DNA of 64,000 bases from Candidatus Undinarchaeales archaeon (GCA_030753015.1 JASMDC010000004.1:84046-148045), one strand, 5' to 3'; counted from the first letter of the stretch, positions 25,149-33,504 are shown. Notes: generated by a model from the letters alone, not told the origin. Program-made: numbers and translations.

Positions 25149-26180
25149 CTACAGGGCACCAACATCCTGAAGGAGCTTCAGCGTCCCCCTCAGATCGTCC
25201 AGGTCGCTCAGGTCGATGTCCGGCGAATTGATGTCCGAGAGGCGCTTCTGCGGTCCGAGCACGCTCGTTCCATTGACCAGCGGGTACTCGTAGGTCTGCG
25301 TGGCGTAGGAGGTCTGTGCTCCCTCGTTGAGCATGAACCCGATGAACCTCTCTGCAAGCGCTTGATCAGTTGAGGTGTCAACGATCCCCAGCCCCGCCAC
25401 GTTGATCATGGAGCCGGCGTCGCCCGTGGTGTAGTGGTGCGCTACGGGGAACCCGGGGTCCTCCGCTTGGAAGCGGTGGAGGTAGTAGTTGTTCACGAAG
25501 CCTACGTGGATCTCTCCGCGGCCAAGGGCCGCGACGATGGGTGAGTTCTTGGGGTAGACCTGGGGCTCGTTGGCTATGATCCCTGTCAACCACTCCCGCG
25601 CCTTCTCCTCGCCCTCGAGCACCCTGAAGGCGGTGATGAATGACTGGAAAGAGCCGTTTGTCGGCGCCCAGCCGATCTTACCACCGCCCCATTTCTCCTC
25701 GACGAACCCCCAGATGGAGTCGGGAAGCTCCTCCTTGCTCACCAGCTTCATGTTGTAGTCGACCGTCCTCGCCCTGCCGGAAATGCCGATCCATTTCCCC
25801 GAGCGGGAGCGAAATCGAGGCTCCACACGCTGCAAGAGCGCGTCGGAGAGTGTGGACAGGCGTCCCTCCTTGGAGAGTGCGCCGAGCGCCCCTGCGTCCT
25901 GAGCGAAGAAGAGGTCGGCAGGGCTGTTCTTTCCCTCCTCCAGGATCGTGGCGGTCAGCTCGGCCGTCTTGCCGTACCGAACCTCGGTCTTGATGCCTGT
26001 CTCCTCCTTGAACTTGTCGATCATAGGGCCGACAAGGCTCTCCCCGCGACCGGAATAGATTGTCAGTGTCGGCGGTTCGGCCGAGACGCTCCCGCCGGCC
26101 GGCCCCTGTTTCAGACAACCTGCGGTCGCGACGCCCAGTGCCGCCACGCCCAGGTATTTCACGAGTGTCCGCCTATTCAT
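25149..26180 (-). CDS. Iron(III)-type ABC transporter substrate-binding lipoprotein
   Basis: A binding protein of about 343 residues. The N terminus MNRRTLVKYLGVAALGVATAGC combines a twin arginine with a lipobox cysteine, so it is exported and lipid-anchored. The mature part has the FbpA/FutA-like opening LTIYSGRGESLVGPMIDKFKEETGI, and PADLFFAQDAGALGAL. An upstream GTG/ATG cluster (26234-26225) would add about 18 residues, and fits the promoter position better, but would bury the signal. The 24883-25148 gap before the permease shows no convincing gene. Confidence 0.9.
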   Translation of the reverse strand: MNRRTLVKYLGVAALGVATAGCLKQGPAGGSVSAEPPTLTIYSGRGESLVGPMIDKFKEETGIKTEVRYGKTAELTATILEEGKNSPADLFFAQDAGALGALSKEGRLSTLSDALLQRVEPRFRSRSGKWIGISGRARTVDYNMKLVSKEELPDSIWGFVEEKWGGGKIGWAPTNGSFQSFITAFRVLEGEEKAREWLTGIIANEPQVYPKNSPIVAALGRGEIHVGFVNNYYLHRFQAEDPGFPVAHHYTTGDAGSMINVAGLGIVDTSTDQALAERFIGFMLNEGAQTSYATQTYEYPLVNGTSVLGPQKRLSDINSPDIDLSDLDDLRGTLKLLQDVGAL

Positions 26181-26246
26181 CACGGTGTAGCCGGGTTCAG
26201 GATTGTCGAGCGTTGGGGTGAACATGGTCATCACTTTTTTTGTAAA

Positions 26247-26282
26247 CCTAACATTGTTAGGCCCCCATATAATATTTAAACT
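26247..26282 (-). promoter_or_regulatory. Promoter with metalloregulator-type palindrome for the iron importer
   Basis: A perfect 15-bp inverted repeat, CCTAACA-T-TGTTAGG (26247-26261), lies directly downstream of a minus-strand TATA region (TTTAAATATTATAT, about 26266-26281). It would therefore cover the start site. CCTAA/TTAGG half-sites recall DtxR/IdeR-type iron boxes. Iron-dependent repression is inferred from position and half-site. Confidence 0.6.
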
Positions 26283-26574
26283 TTTCGAACTTCATTAACC
26301 TCAAGCCCGCCCGAGTGCTGACAGGATATCTGCGGCGTCGCGTCGGCACCTCACGCATACAGCCTTGTCTCTCCAGCTCGTCAGGATCCAAGAACCTCAA
26401 CCACCAGCGGTATGGTCCTCCCCGACACCACGTCGGCGAGGAACGGATCACCCCCCGCTGCCGCCGCGCCTGCCGAACGCGTGCGCCGGTGCAGCGAGTA
26501 GGATCCCCCGAGGGTGAGCCCTAGTCGTCCCGTCAGACGCTGACGACATCCTTGACCGAGGGAACCCCCCTAGT
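26283..26574. other. Gene-free stretch with a copied lrp 3' end
   Basis: No gene is supported here. Bases 26452-26475 are identical over 24 nt to 21999-22022, the 3' end of the Lrp gene, with weaker similarity in the preceding 15 bases. A diverged copy of the same segment (20 of 22 bases) recurs at 27899-27920. It appears to be duplicated debris. Confidence 0.5.
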
Positions 26575-26885
26575 CATAGGCCCATACGTACATGCCTTTC
26601 TGCTCCGCCTCGAACAGGTAGTGGAGCAGCATTGAGTCGTGGTCGTTGATGATCCTCAGCGTCTGGCCCGGCTCGAGCCGCTCCCTATTCCTCGAAGATC
26701 CTCTCGTGCCGTTAGAACGACAGCATGGGCTGCATGTGCAGCTCCACGGCGACCTCTCCGGGCCCTTGGTCCTCCGAGGTGAAGCAGCAGTAGCCAATCT
26801 TGTCGCAGTCCCTCTTGATCGTGTCCCACTCCTCGGGCGTGAGCACCTGGAGGGCGATCTGGTAGAGAGCGACATGACCAAGTGA
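26575..26885 (-). pseudogene. Truncated, frameshifted copy of a DUF2249 C-terminal domain
   Basis: The strand reads LYQIALQVLTPEEWDTIKRD, CDKIGYCCFTSEDQGP and, after a stop and frame change, ERLEPGQTLRIINDHD...FEAEQKGMYVWAYD. It is nearly identical to the end of the intact gene at 28210-29430. A stop after PMLSF and the frame change before RERLEPG break it, and there is no start. It lies immediately downstream of mrp, so a local partial duplication is likely. Confidence 0.85.
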
Positions 26886-26893
26886 ACGCCAAT

Positions 26894-27712
26894 CTACGTC
26901 AGCTTCCTCCGGATGGCGTCGGCGATCCTCATGACGTGTCGGGACGCGGGGGCGTCCAGGTCCTCGGCGACGATGGGGTTCCCCGCATCGCCCGAGGTGC
27001 GCATCTCTAGCGAGAGGGGGATGGAGCCCAGATGGTCGATCCCGTACCGCTCTGCGGTCCTGGCCACGCCCCCCTCGCCGAAGATGTGGCTCTCGGTCAG
27101 GCAGTTGGGGCACACGAACCCAGCCATGTTCTCCACGAGCCCCAGCACGGGGACGTCGATCTGTCTGGCCATATTGATGGTCTTGCGCGAGTCCAGGAGG
27201 GCCACGTCCTGGGGGGTGGAGACGATGACGACACCGTCGAGGGGGATTGTCTGCATCACGGTCAGCGGCTCGTCGCCGGTGCCCGGTGGGAGGTCCACTA
27301 GGAGGATGTCCAGCTCCCCCCACGCGACATCCGAGAGGAACTGCCGCAGCACCCCCATTTTGAGGGGGCCCCGCCAGATGACGGGTGCGTCGTCCTCGTC
27401 GAGGAGGAAGGACATGGACATGGTGAGTATCCCTCCCTTGCTTACCACCGGGAATATCCCGGGGGGACCGGACGTCGCCCGCCGCCCCTGGACGCCCAGC
27501 ATCTTGGGGACGTTGGGGCCATGGATGTCTGCGTCCAGGACACCCACGCGCAATCCTTTCGCGGCGAATGCCGCGGCCAGGTTCACGGTGACCGAGGTCT
27601 TGCCCACGCCGCCCTTGCCGCTCATGACGGCGACCTTATACCTGATGTGGTCAAGCGTAAGACTGATCCTCTCGTTCTGCTCCTCCATCTCTTCCTTGTG
27701 TCCCATGGTCAT
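26894..27712 (-). CDS. Mrp/NBP35-family Fe-S carrier P-loop ATPase
   Basis: A 272-residue ApbC/Mrp protein: deviant Walker A SGKGGVGKTSVTVNLA at about residue 35, VLDADIHGPNVPKMLG, DLPPGTGDEPLT, and the cluster-binding CPNC in ENMAGFVCPNCLTES. These proteins bind and deliver [4Fe-4S] clusters in an ATP-dependent way. The start overlaps the stop of a small upstream gene (ATGA). Downstream of a NifU-C scaffold gene, it completes a small Fe-S delivery set. Confidence 0.93.
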   Translation of the reverse strand: MTMGHKEEMEEQNERISLTLDHIRYKVAVMSGKGGVGKTSVTVNLAAAFAAKGLRVGVLDADIHGPNVPKMLGVQGRRATSGPPGIFPVVSKGGILTMSMSFLLDEDDAPVIWRGPLKMGVLRQFLSDVAWGELDILLVDLPPGTGDEPLTVMQTIPLDGVVIVSTPQDVALLDSRKTINMARQIDVPVLGLVENMAGFVCPNCLTESHIFGEGGVARTAERYGIDHLGSIPLSLEMRTSGDAGNPIVAEDLDAPASRHVMRIADAIRRKLT

Positions 27713-27867
27713 GCCTCCATCCGTACATCCTGTTTTGTTTTCCGGGCCATTGTCCGGAAGAACGTCCTCCGGCCGAGCTCGGTCATATGCTTGATGCGCT
27801 CGAACCTCTCGCCGTGGTCCTCCCCCTCGGAGGCGGTCCCTCCGGGATCAGGATACGGCGCCATCAT
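27709..27867 (-). CDS. Small unknown protein coupled to mrp
   Basis: A 52-residue frame from ATG 27867 (second ATG 27864) ends in TGA overlapping the mrp ATG. The protein is charged (ERFERIKHMTELGRRTFFRT) with an acidic front and a basic C-terminal half; there are no cysteines. The four-base overlap and the same-strand position between nifU and mrp argue that it is real. No family recognised. Confidence 0.5.
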   Translation of the reverse strand: MMAPYPDPGGTASEGEDHGERFERIKHMTELGRRTFFRTMARKTKQDVRMEA

Positions 27868-27973
27868 GTTGTGGTCGGGGCGGGGAGCCCATCAACTACC
27901 GCCGCGTCTGCCGCAGCAGGACGCCGACACAGTTGGAGGGGACCGCCAGAGGTATGTCTTGGAAAGAGCCCAG

Positions 27974-28195
27974 TCAGGCGCTCACGACCTCCGTGACGCC
28001 CGGCACCCGCTCCTTGAGCAGGCGCTCGATCCCCATCTTGAGCGTCATCATGCTCATCGGGCACCCAGCGCAGTGGCCCATGAGCCGTACCGTCACCACA
28101 CCATCGTCGCTGACGTCCAACAGCTCGACGTCGCCGCCGTCGGCCTGGAGCGCGGGCCTGATATCGTCCAATGCCTTTTCAATGTCATCTTTCAT
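27974..28195 (-). CDS. NifU C-terminal-domain Fe-S scaffold
   Basis: A 73-residue stand-alone NifU-C/NfuA-like protein: PALQADGGDVELLDV and the cluster-binding CAGCPMSMMTLKMGIE. Such scaffolds hold a [4Fe-4S] cluster between two protomers and hand it to targets. The order hemerythrin/DUF2249 gene, this gene, small unknown gene, mrp suggests an Fe-S maturation or repair operon. Confidence 0.92.
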   Translation of the reverse strand: MKDDIEKALDDIRPALQADGGDVELLDVSDDGVVTVRLMGHCAGCPMSMMTLKMGIERLLKERVPGVTEVVSA

Positions 28196-28209
28196 GTGGT
28201 TTCACCTCG

Positions 28210-29430
28210 TCACTTCGTTCGCGTGATCCTCACGATCCAGTCACGGGGCCCTTCCTGGTCGTAGGCCCATGCGTACTTGCCTTTCTGCTCCGCCTCGAAC
28301 TGGTAGTGGAGCGGCCTGGGGTCGTGGTCGTTGATGATCCTCAGCGTCTGGCCCGGCTCGAGCCGGTCCCATTCCTCGAAGATCCTCTCGTGTCGCTGGA
28401 ACGGCGGCATGGGCCGTAGATCCAGCTCCACGGTGACCTCCTTGGGCCCCTGATCCTCCGGTGTGAAGCAGCAGTAGCCGATCTTGTCGCAGTCCCTCTT
28501 GACCGTGTCCCACTCTTCCGGAGTGAGCAGCTGGAGGGCGATCTGGTAGAGAATGTTGTCCTCCTTGAATATGTGGGCCTCCAGCTCCCGGGACAGGTAG
28601 CGGCCCAGCTCGATGATCCTTCCCTTGAACTCGTCGAAGGGGAGGTCCTCGGGGTTGTGGGCGAGCCGGTACAGCTCTTGCTTCCGCTTCCGCAGCTCGA
28701 GGTGGTCCATCCGCATGATGTTCGGGGGCTCGACCACGTCGTGCTTCTCCAGCGCAGGGAACAGCGCCTCCTCCTCCCGCTCGTGATGGCTCTCCGCCTC
28801 CACCAAATGGTGGGCGATGTCCTGCAGTCTCGCCACGTCGTCACCCATGGCCTTCAGGTCCTTTACGTCCTCCAGCCGCCCCACGAGGGTGGCCAGCTCA
28901 CCCAGGCTCTCGAGGATGACCTTGTGCTCCTCCATGAGGGTGTTCACCGGGTGGGGCGCTTGCACCTCCTTCCTGCTCTCCACCAGTGCGTCCCGCATGA
29001 ACTCGAGGTGGATGTCGCACAGTCCCCCCCGGATCTCGTCGTGGGACACACCCTCCCTGATCAGCTCTTGTTCCAGAATTCCCAGGGTGCTCGCGTCCAC
29101 CTCACTCAGAAGCTCCCGAACGCGCTCCTTGATCTCCTCCGACACATCACCACTCTGCAGTTCCCTCAGCAGCGCTCTCAGGCGGTCTTTCTTGTCCCCG
29201 CCGCTGGTGATGCGCTTCACGCCCAGGATCCATGCCTCGGGGCCCTCCTTCTCGTGGGCGACCTCGAACTCTTCCCTGGCTTTGAGCATGTGGACGAGCG
29301 GTACGGGATTGAACTCTATTACGAGCCGGAGCGCATCCCCGTCCCTGAGAGCCTCTAGCGCGGGGAAGATCAGCGCCTCCCGCTCGCTGTGTTCCAATCC
29401 TCTCACATCGATCGTTCTTGCAGTTTCCAT
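28210..29430 (-). CDS. DUF2249-DUF438-hemerythrin-DUF2249 multidomain protein
   Basis: 406 residues. Domains in order: DUF2249 (1-75, TIDVRGLEHSEREALIFPAL), a DUF438-like helical segment (85-150), an HHE hemerythrin domain (about 150-300; MEEHKVILESL, HHEREEEALFPAL, LSRELEAHIFKEDNILY), and a second DUF2249 (340-406; LEPGQTLRIINDHDPRPLHY). The hemerythrin diiron site could sense or bind O2 or NO. DUF2249 domains are frequent partners in nitrogen-oxide and redox stress operons. Its C-terminal domain has a broken copy at 26575-26885. Confidence 0.88.
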   Translation of the reverse strand: METARTIDVRGLEHSEREALIFPALEALRDGDALRLVIEFNPVPLVHMLKAREEFEVAHEKEGPEAWILGVKRITSGGDKKDRLRALLRELQSGDVSEEIKERVRELLSEVDASTLGILEQELIREGVSHDEIRGGLCDIHLEFMRDALVESRKEVQAPHPVNTLMEEHKVILESLGELATLVGRLEDVKDLKAMGDDVARLQDIAHHLVEAESHHEREEEALFPALEKHDVVEPPNIMRMDHLELRKRKQELYRLAHNPEDLPFDEFKGRIIELGRYLSRELEAHIFKEDNILYQIALQLLTPEEWDTVKRDCDKIGYCCFTPEDQGPKEVTVELDLRPMPPFQRHERIFEEWDRLEPGQTLRIINDHDPRPLHYQFEAEQKGKYAWAYDQEGPRDWIVRITRTK

Positions 29431-29431
29431 G

Positions 29432-30079
29432 TCATATCCTCCTTGTCTCGATAGTAATCCACTGGTCGATATCCCGTCGCTCCGCGACCATGAGCTGCAC
29501 CCGTTCCATCCACAGGTCCTGGAACTCCTTCCGCTCCTCGTCCCTGGCGGCGTCCCATACGACCTTCTCAAGAAGGCGGGCCATCCGCTCCCCGCCCGCG
29601 GGTACGGGCACCAGCCCTGGTCGGTAGGTGACCAGAACGGCCTCATGTGTGTCCGATCGTTCGAACTCGAAGCATATGGCCCCAGGCTCGCTCCCTCCGG
29701 GCTCGAACCGGAGCAGGTCCTTCCTCCTGAACTTGTGCCCTAGTCCTCTGAAGCCCGAGTGCGGGGCGGCGCCGGTCAGAAAGGAGAACACCTGTCCCAT
29801 GACACCGAAGACGCCCTCGTCGGGCTCGCCGTGGACGGTGACCGCCACCTCCCCCCTCACGGGTACGGCATCGGGATAGAGCCGCTCGAGTGCCAGCTGG
29901 CAACAGAGGTAGGCGGCCGCCACCGTGGGGCAGGCATGGCCGGCCATCTTCACGGTATCGATGAAGGTGTACTCGATGACGTTGTCCTCTGAAGTGAGGG
30001 CCCCCAAGGTTCCGGCAAGGGGTTCCTTGAAGAGGATCGGCTCGACCTGAGTGAGGGCCTCCTTGAACGCTTTAACCAT
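29432..30079 (-). CDS. FmdE-like protein
   Basis: 215 residues. The segment FIDTVKMAGHACPTVAAAYL resembles the metal-binding G-H-x-C-P motif of the FmdE family (named after formylmethanofuran dehydrogenase operons, function unclear). There is no C-terminal zinc ribbon. It is the first gene of the hemerythrin/NifU/Mrp operon, divergent from the SufR-like regulator. Assignment rests on one motif. Confidence 0.55.
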   Translation of the reverse strand: MVKAFKEALTQVEPILFKEPLAGTLGALTSEDNVIEYTFIDTVKMAGHACPTVAAAYLCCQLALERLYPDAVPVRGEVAVTVHGEPDEGVFGVMGQVFSFLTGAAPHSGFRGLGHKFRRKDLLRFEPGGSEPGAICFEFERSDTHEAVLVTYRPGLVPVPAGGERMARLLEKVVWDAARDEERKEFQDLWMERVQLMVAERRDIDQWITIETRRI

Positions 30080-30123
30080 GGGGCATCGACCTTTTCTTCA
30101 TTATACACACTATATTGTTAGTA

Positions 30124-30135
30124 AAATATATAAAT
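30124..30135 (+). promoter_or_regulatory. TATA box giving a leaderless SufR-like transcript
   Basis: AATATATAAATA lies about 26-30 bases before ATG 30160, the spacing expected if transcription starts at or next to the start codon. A CTATATTGTTAG sequence just upstream (about 30107-30118) lies between the two divergent promoters. Confidence 0.55.
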
Positions 30136-30159
30136 ATTCCCCTCCTTTATATTATCAGC

Positions 30160-30816
30160 ATGGCGGAGGACACCCAAGAGGTCCGGATGCCCGAGAAGGG
30201 GCCACGTATCACCATCCTCAAGCACCTTCTGGGCGAGGACCTCGGCGCCGTGGAGCTGTGCGCTCTGCTGGGGATCGCCGAGAACGCGGCACGGCGACAC
30301 CTGGACATCCTCGAGAACAAGGGATTGGTGGAGCACCACTTCGAGCGGGCGGCCCGTGGCCGGCCCAAGAAGCTCTACCGGCTCACCCAGGCCGGGCGCG
30401 ACCTCTTCCCGCGGCAGACGGGACTGTTACTTTCCATCATGCTGAGGAAATGTGAGGAGAGGTTCGGGAGCCGGGAGGTGGAGGACCTGCTGAACGCGGT
30501 GGTCGAGGAGCTGGTGGACCACTTCGTCGCCGAGGACGTAGGTGACGACCTTGAGACTCGGCTGGAGGCACTGGTGAGAGCCTTCGACGAGTTCGGGTTC
30601 TTCTCCACCCTCTCGCGGGAGGACGGCTCTTACAACATCGAATACCGGAACTGCGCTTTCTCGGACGTGTCACGGGACACCGCCACGCTGCTCTGCAAGG
30701 TGCACCGCCGGGTGGTCCGGCGTGCCCTGCGGAACGTTGACATCAGACAGGACCTGTGCGTCATAAAGGGCGACTGCCTGTGCCGGCATGTCGTCAACAT
30801 CAAACCGGACCGGTGA
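30160..30816 (+). CDS. SufR-like Fe-S-sensing transcriptional regulator
   Basis: A 218-residue regulator. Its winged HTH (residues 12-75) has AVELCALLGIAENAARRHLDIL and the wing RGRPKKLYRLT. The C-terminal part carries cysteines in the SufR spacing: NCAF, LLCKVHRR, DLCVIKGDCLC. In SufR these hold an Fe-S cluster, and the protein represses Fe-S biogenesis genes. Divergent to the FmdE-hemerythrin-NifU-Mrp operon, it probably controls that operon in response to cluster status, oxygen or NO. ATG 30160 is preferred over 30115 because of the TATA spacing. Confidence 0.85.
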   Translation: MAEDTQEVRMPEKGPRITILKHLLGEDLGAVELCALLGIAENAARRHLDILENKGLVEHHFERAARGRPKKLYRLTQAGRDLFPRQTGLLLSIMLRKCEERFGSREVEDLLNAVVEELVDHFVAEDVGDDLETRLEALVRAFDEFGFFSTLSREDGSYNIEYRNCAFSDVSRDTATLLCKVHRRVVRRALRNVDIRQDLCVIKGDCLCRHVVNIKPDR

Positions 30817-30879
30817 GTGCAGTGGTCGACCAATTATTAACTGTTACGTCGGAAGGGTAAGAAACAAGGAAGGCGTATA

Positions 30880-32088
30880 ATGATGGAACCAAGGAAGATG
30901 ACCGACTCAGTGACCTGGATGGGAGCGATCGACTGGGACCGCCGACTGTTCGACGCGCTCATCCCGCTACCTGATGGCACGAGCTACAACGCGTACCTCA
31001 TCAGAGGAAGCGAGAAGACCGTGCTGTTGGACACGGTCGATCCGACAAAGGCTGAGGTGCTCCTGCGTCAGTTACAGGACGTCAGGTCCATAGACTACAT
31101 CGTGTCCCATCACGCCGAGCAGGACCATTCAGGCGCTATACCGGACGTCCTCGAACGCTACCCCGAAGCACGGGTGATCACGACACCCAAGGCTAAGCCG
31201 ATGCTCATCGACCTCCTGGGTATCGACGAGGACCGAATCATAACGGTAGAGGATGGTTCTACCATATCGCTCGGGGACAGGACCCTCACCTTCATCCACA
31301 CGCCCTGGGTGCATTGGCCTGAGACGATGGTCACGTATATGCCCGAGGAGCGCATCCTCTTCAGCGGCGATTTCTTCGGTTCGCATTTGGCGACCACTGA
31401 CCTCTACGTGACCGACGGGGCGAGGGTGCTCGAGGCGGCCAAGCGGTACTACGCCGAGATCATGATGCCGTTTAGGACGATCATCGCCAAGAACCTGGCG
31501 AAGCTCGAACAATTCGACATCAGGACTATAGCTCCAAGTCACGGCCCCCTGTACGACCAGCCATCGTTCATTGTGGACGCCTACAAGGCCTGGACGTCGG
31601 ACCATCTGACGAATATCGTGGTGCTCCCCTACATTTCCATGCACGGCAGCACCGGGACGATGGTGACGCATCTCATCGGGGCGCTCGCGGAACGTGGCGT
31701 GATGGTGGAGCCCTTCGACCTCGCCGTCACGGACATAGGAAAGCTCGCGATCGCCCTGGTGGACGCCCCCACCATTGTGGTAGGTACGCCGACGGTACTT
31801 GGCGGGCCGCACCCGTCCGTGACGTACGCCGCAACGCTGGCGAACGCGCTCCGGCCCAAGACGCGGTTCGCGGCGGTCATCGGCTCCTACGGCTGGGGTG
31901 GGAAGGCCGTGGAGACCGTGGTAGGATCGATCCCCAACCTCAAGGTCGAGGTCGTCGGCTCGGTCCTGTGCAAGGGCACGCCTGGAAAGGATGAGTTCGT
32001 CGCCCTAGACGGGCTCGCCGACACCATCGCCGGCAAGCACCGGGAGATCGGTGTCCTGGAGGTCGCAGGGGATGAGGGCGATGTTTGA
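30880..32088 (+). CDS. fprA: Flavodiiron protein (A-type flavoprotein, FprA)
   Basis: 402 residues. The metallo-beta-lactamase-like diiron domain has the full H-x-E-x-D-H motif (SHHAEQDHSG, about residue 83) and later ligands (PWVHWPE, FSGDFFGSH, PSHGPLY). A flavodoxin domain follows from about residue 255 (SMHGSTGTMV, VGTPTVLGGPHPS, GSYGWGGKAV). These enzymes reduce O2 to water or NO to N2O. The position beside a SufR-like regulator and hemerythrins supports an oxygen/NO defence role. A GGAAGG site precedes ATG 30880. Confidence 0.95.
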   Translation: MMEPRKMTDSVTWMGAIDWDRRLFDALIPLPDGTSYNAYLIRGSEKTVLLDTVDPTKAEVLLRQLQDVRSIDYIVSHHAEQDHSGAIPDVLERYPEARVITTPKAKPMLIDLLGIDEDRIITVEDGSTISLGDRTLTFIHTPWVHWPETMVTYMPEERILFSGDFFGSHLATTDLYVTDGARVLEAAKRYYAEIMMPFRTIIAKNLAKLEQFDIRTIAPSHGPLYDQPSFIVDAYKAWTSDHLTNIVVLPYISMHGSTGTMVTHLIGALAERGVMVEPFDLAVTDIGKLAIALVDAPTIVVGTPTVLGGPHPSVTYAATLANALRPKTRFAAVIGSYGWGGKAVETVVGSIPNLKVEVVGSVLCKGTPGKDEFVALDGLADTIAGKHREIGVLEVAGDEGDV

Positions 32089-32227
32089 GCCGAAGATAGA
32101 GCGTGCCTGATGCCCCGAGATCGACACCATCATCGATGATCATGGACGTATCATCGCGCAGAGCGACCGTCTCGGGCAGCCCATATGGAGGTCTGATGAT
32201 CCGGAGGGACGTGATGTCGGGTCCCGC

Positions 32228-32776
32228 TCAGCCCTTGGCCCTGCCCTCGAGCTCCTCCACGATCGACAGGAACCGCTCCTTGGACCCTTTCTCGAACCTC
32301 TTTTGCTCGGCCTGGTCAAACCGCTTCAGGATCGATTGCTTCACCTTTGCGTCCAACGCCTCCTCGGCCATGACGTAGAGGATGTTGTCCTCCTTGTAGA
32401 TGTGCTCCTGGAGCAGCTGCGCGTAGTTCAGAGCGTTCTCCATGACCTTGGACGGATCGTTCTCACCCACCCCTGCCTCCATGCCCTTGACGAAGTCCCT
32501 CCCGATGTCGTGCTCGTGTAACATTTGCGGTATGGGATTGCAGTGCATTTGCACGTCGTCCTTGCACAGCTCGACGAACAGGATGTCCTCCTCCTTCGCA
32601 TGGTGGAACCTGTCGGCATAGTTACGTATGAAGTCGATGGCCTTCTCAAAGAACTCCCTGTCTAGCTCCTTGCCCGATCGAAGGGACTCGCATTCCTTGA
32701 CCAGTGCACCTATCAGCCTCAGTATGTTCTGGTGTTCCTCTGAAAGGATCGTTGTTGGTCTTTCGGCAGGGTTCAT
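32228..32776 (-). CDS. Hemerythrin HHE-domain protein
   Basis: 182 residues with the hemerythrin diiron ligand pattern: LSEEHQNILRLI, FHHAKEEDILFVEL, MLHEHDIGRDF, and LLQEHIYKEDNILYVMAEE. Probably an O2- or NO-binding protein. Start ATG 32776 fits a TATA box (GTATAAATAATT, minus strand, about 32799-32810) with an almost leaderless transcript. A 24-bp palindrome lies immediately upstream. Confidence 0.93.
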   Translation of the reverse strand: MNPAERPTTILSEEHQNILRLIGALVKECESLRSGKELDREFFEKAIDFIRNYADRFHHAKEEDILFVELCKDDVQMHCNPIPQMLHEHDIGRDFVKGMEAGVGENDPSKVMENALNYAQLLQEHIYKEDNILYVMAEEALDAKVKQSILKRFDQAEQKRFEKGSKERFLSIVEELEGRAKG

Positions 32777-32810
32777 GTCAGTGGTTGATGAAGCCAATAA
32801 TTATTTATAC

Positions 32811-32834
32811 ATATGTGAATTTAAATTCACATAT
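32811..32834. promoter_or_regulatory. 24-bp perfect palindrome, probable ArsR-family operator
   Basis: ATATGTGAATTT is followed directly by its exact reverse complement. The TGAA/TTCA arms within an AT-rich dyad match ArsR/SmtB-type operators. It abuts the hemerythrin promoter, and the ArsR gene is the next gene on the other side. Confidence 0.7.
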
Positions 32835-32968
32835 AATGTATGGACGAGGTGGACAATAGCATAGGGATAGCCATGTTCCTCTTAGAGACCGGGGACCACC
32901 AGATGGTGTTCATTTGACAGCTTTCGCTGGAGGTGGAGGATGCACAGCACATGTGAGTCCCATTTCAA

Positions 32969-33283
32969 ATGACGCGTGAATGTCATCTCTTCTTTGAGAC
33001 CCTGGGCACAAAGGTGAAGCTCAACATCCTCACCACCCTGAGGGAAGGGCCGTTGAGCGTCAATGAGCTTTCAAGGGCCGTCAATCATGAAAGGAGCAAA
33101 GTCTCCCATGCACTACGCTCCCTTCATGACTGCCGCTTCGTCGTGGTCAGTAAGGATGGGAGGAGGAGAATCTACTCTCTGAACACGGACACGATCGTGC
33201 CGCTGCTCGACCTGGTCGAGAGGCACATGAACACCTATTGCATGGGCAAGGGCTGCAACAAACAGGCCCGCGGGGGTCGGTAG
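32969..33283 (+). CDS. ArsR-family winged-helix regulator
   Basis: 104 residues: an HTH with LGTKVKLNILTTLREGPLSV, NHERSKVSHALRSLHDCRFV and the wing KDGRRRIYSL, then a C-terminal helix ending in CMGKGC. Cysteines at the N terminus (ECHLF), in SLHDC and in the C-terminal pair could bind a metal or sense redox state. The 24-bp palindrome between it and the divergent hemerythrin gene is the expected operator. Confidence 0.92.
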   Translation: MTRECHLFFETLGTKVKLNILTTLREGPLSVNELSRAVNHERSKVSHALRSLHDCRFVVVSKDGRRRIYSLNTDTIVPLLDLVERHMNTYCMGKGCNKQARGGR

Positions 33284-33300
33284 GCCGGGCGTTCGGGACG

Positions 33301-33480
33301 CTAGACGGCTATCGCAACAGTGCCAGAAGCCGCTCCTCCGCGCCGTAGAGCCATCCCTGGAAGGAAGGTCGTCCCCACGTAACGGTTCAAGATGATCAGC
33401 TCCCTAGAGAAGATGAGGTCGCCCAGCACGAGGAACAGCAGTCCGGAGACCAGCGAAGTGGAATGGAGAAAGGCCGAGTC
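33301..33480 (-). pseudogene. Membrane-protein fragment, possibly lysoplasmalogenase (YhhN)-like end
   Basis: The strand reads LVSGLLFLVLGDLIFSREL and ILNRYVG before a stop at 33301. This resembles the GAxLFxxSDxLLAxNRF region near the end of YhhN proteins. Only one to two membrane segments remain, and the frame runs backwards into the promoter of the next gene. A truncated remnant is likely; the family match is tentative. Confidence 0.35.
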
Positions 33481-33504
33481 AGACGGGAACCGAAGGAAGT
33501 TTTT

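Noticed and set aside
32840..32917. 25-codon frame between the 24-bp palindrome and arsR, with readable continuation past its TGA
   Set aside because: No ribosome-binding site and no recognisable residues; the continuation is too short to argue for selenocysteine or a pseudogene.
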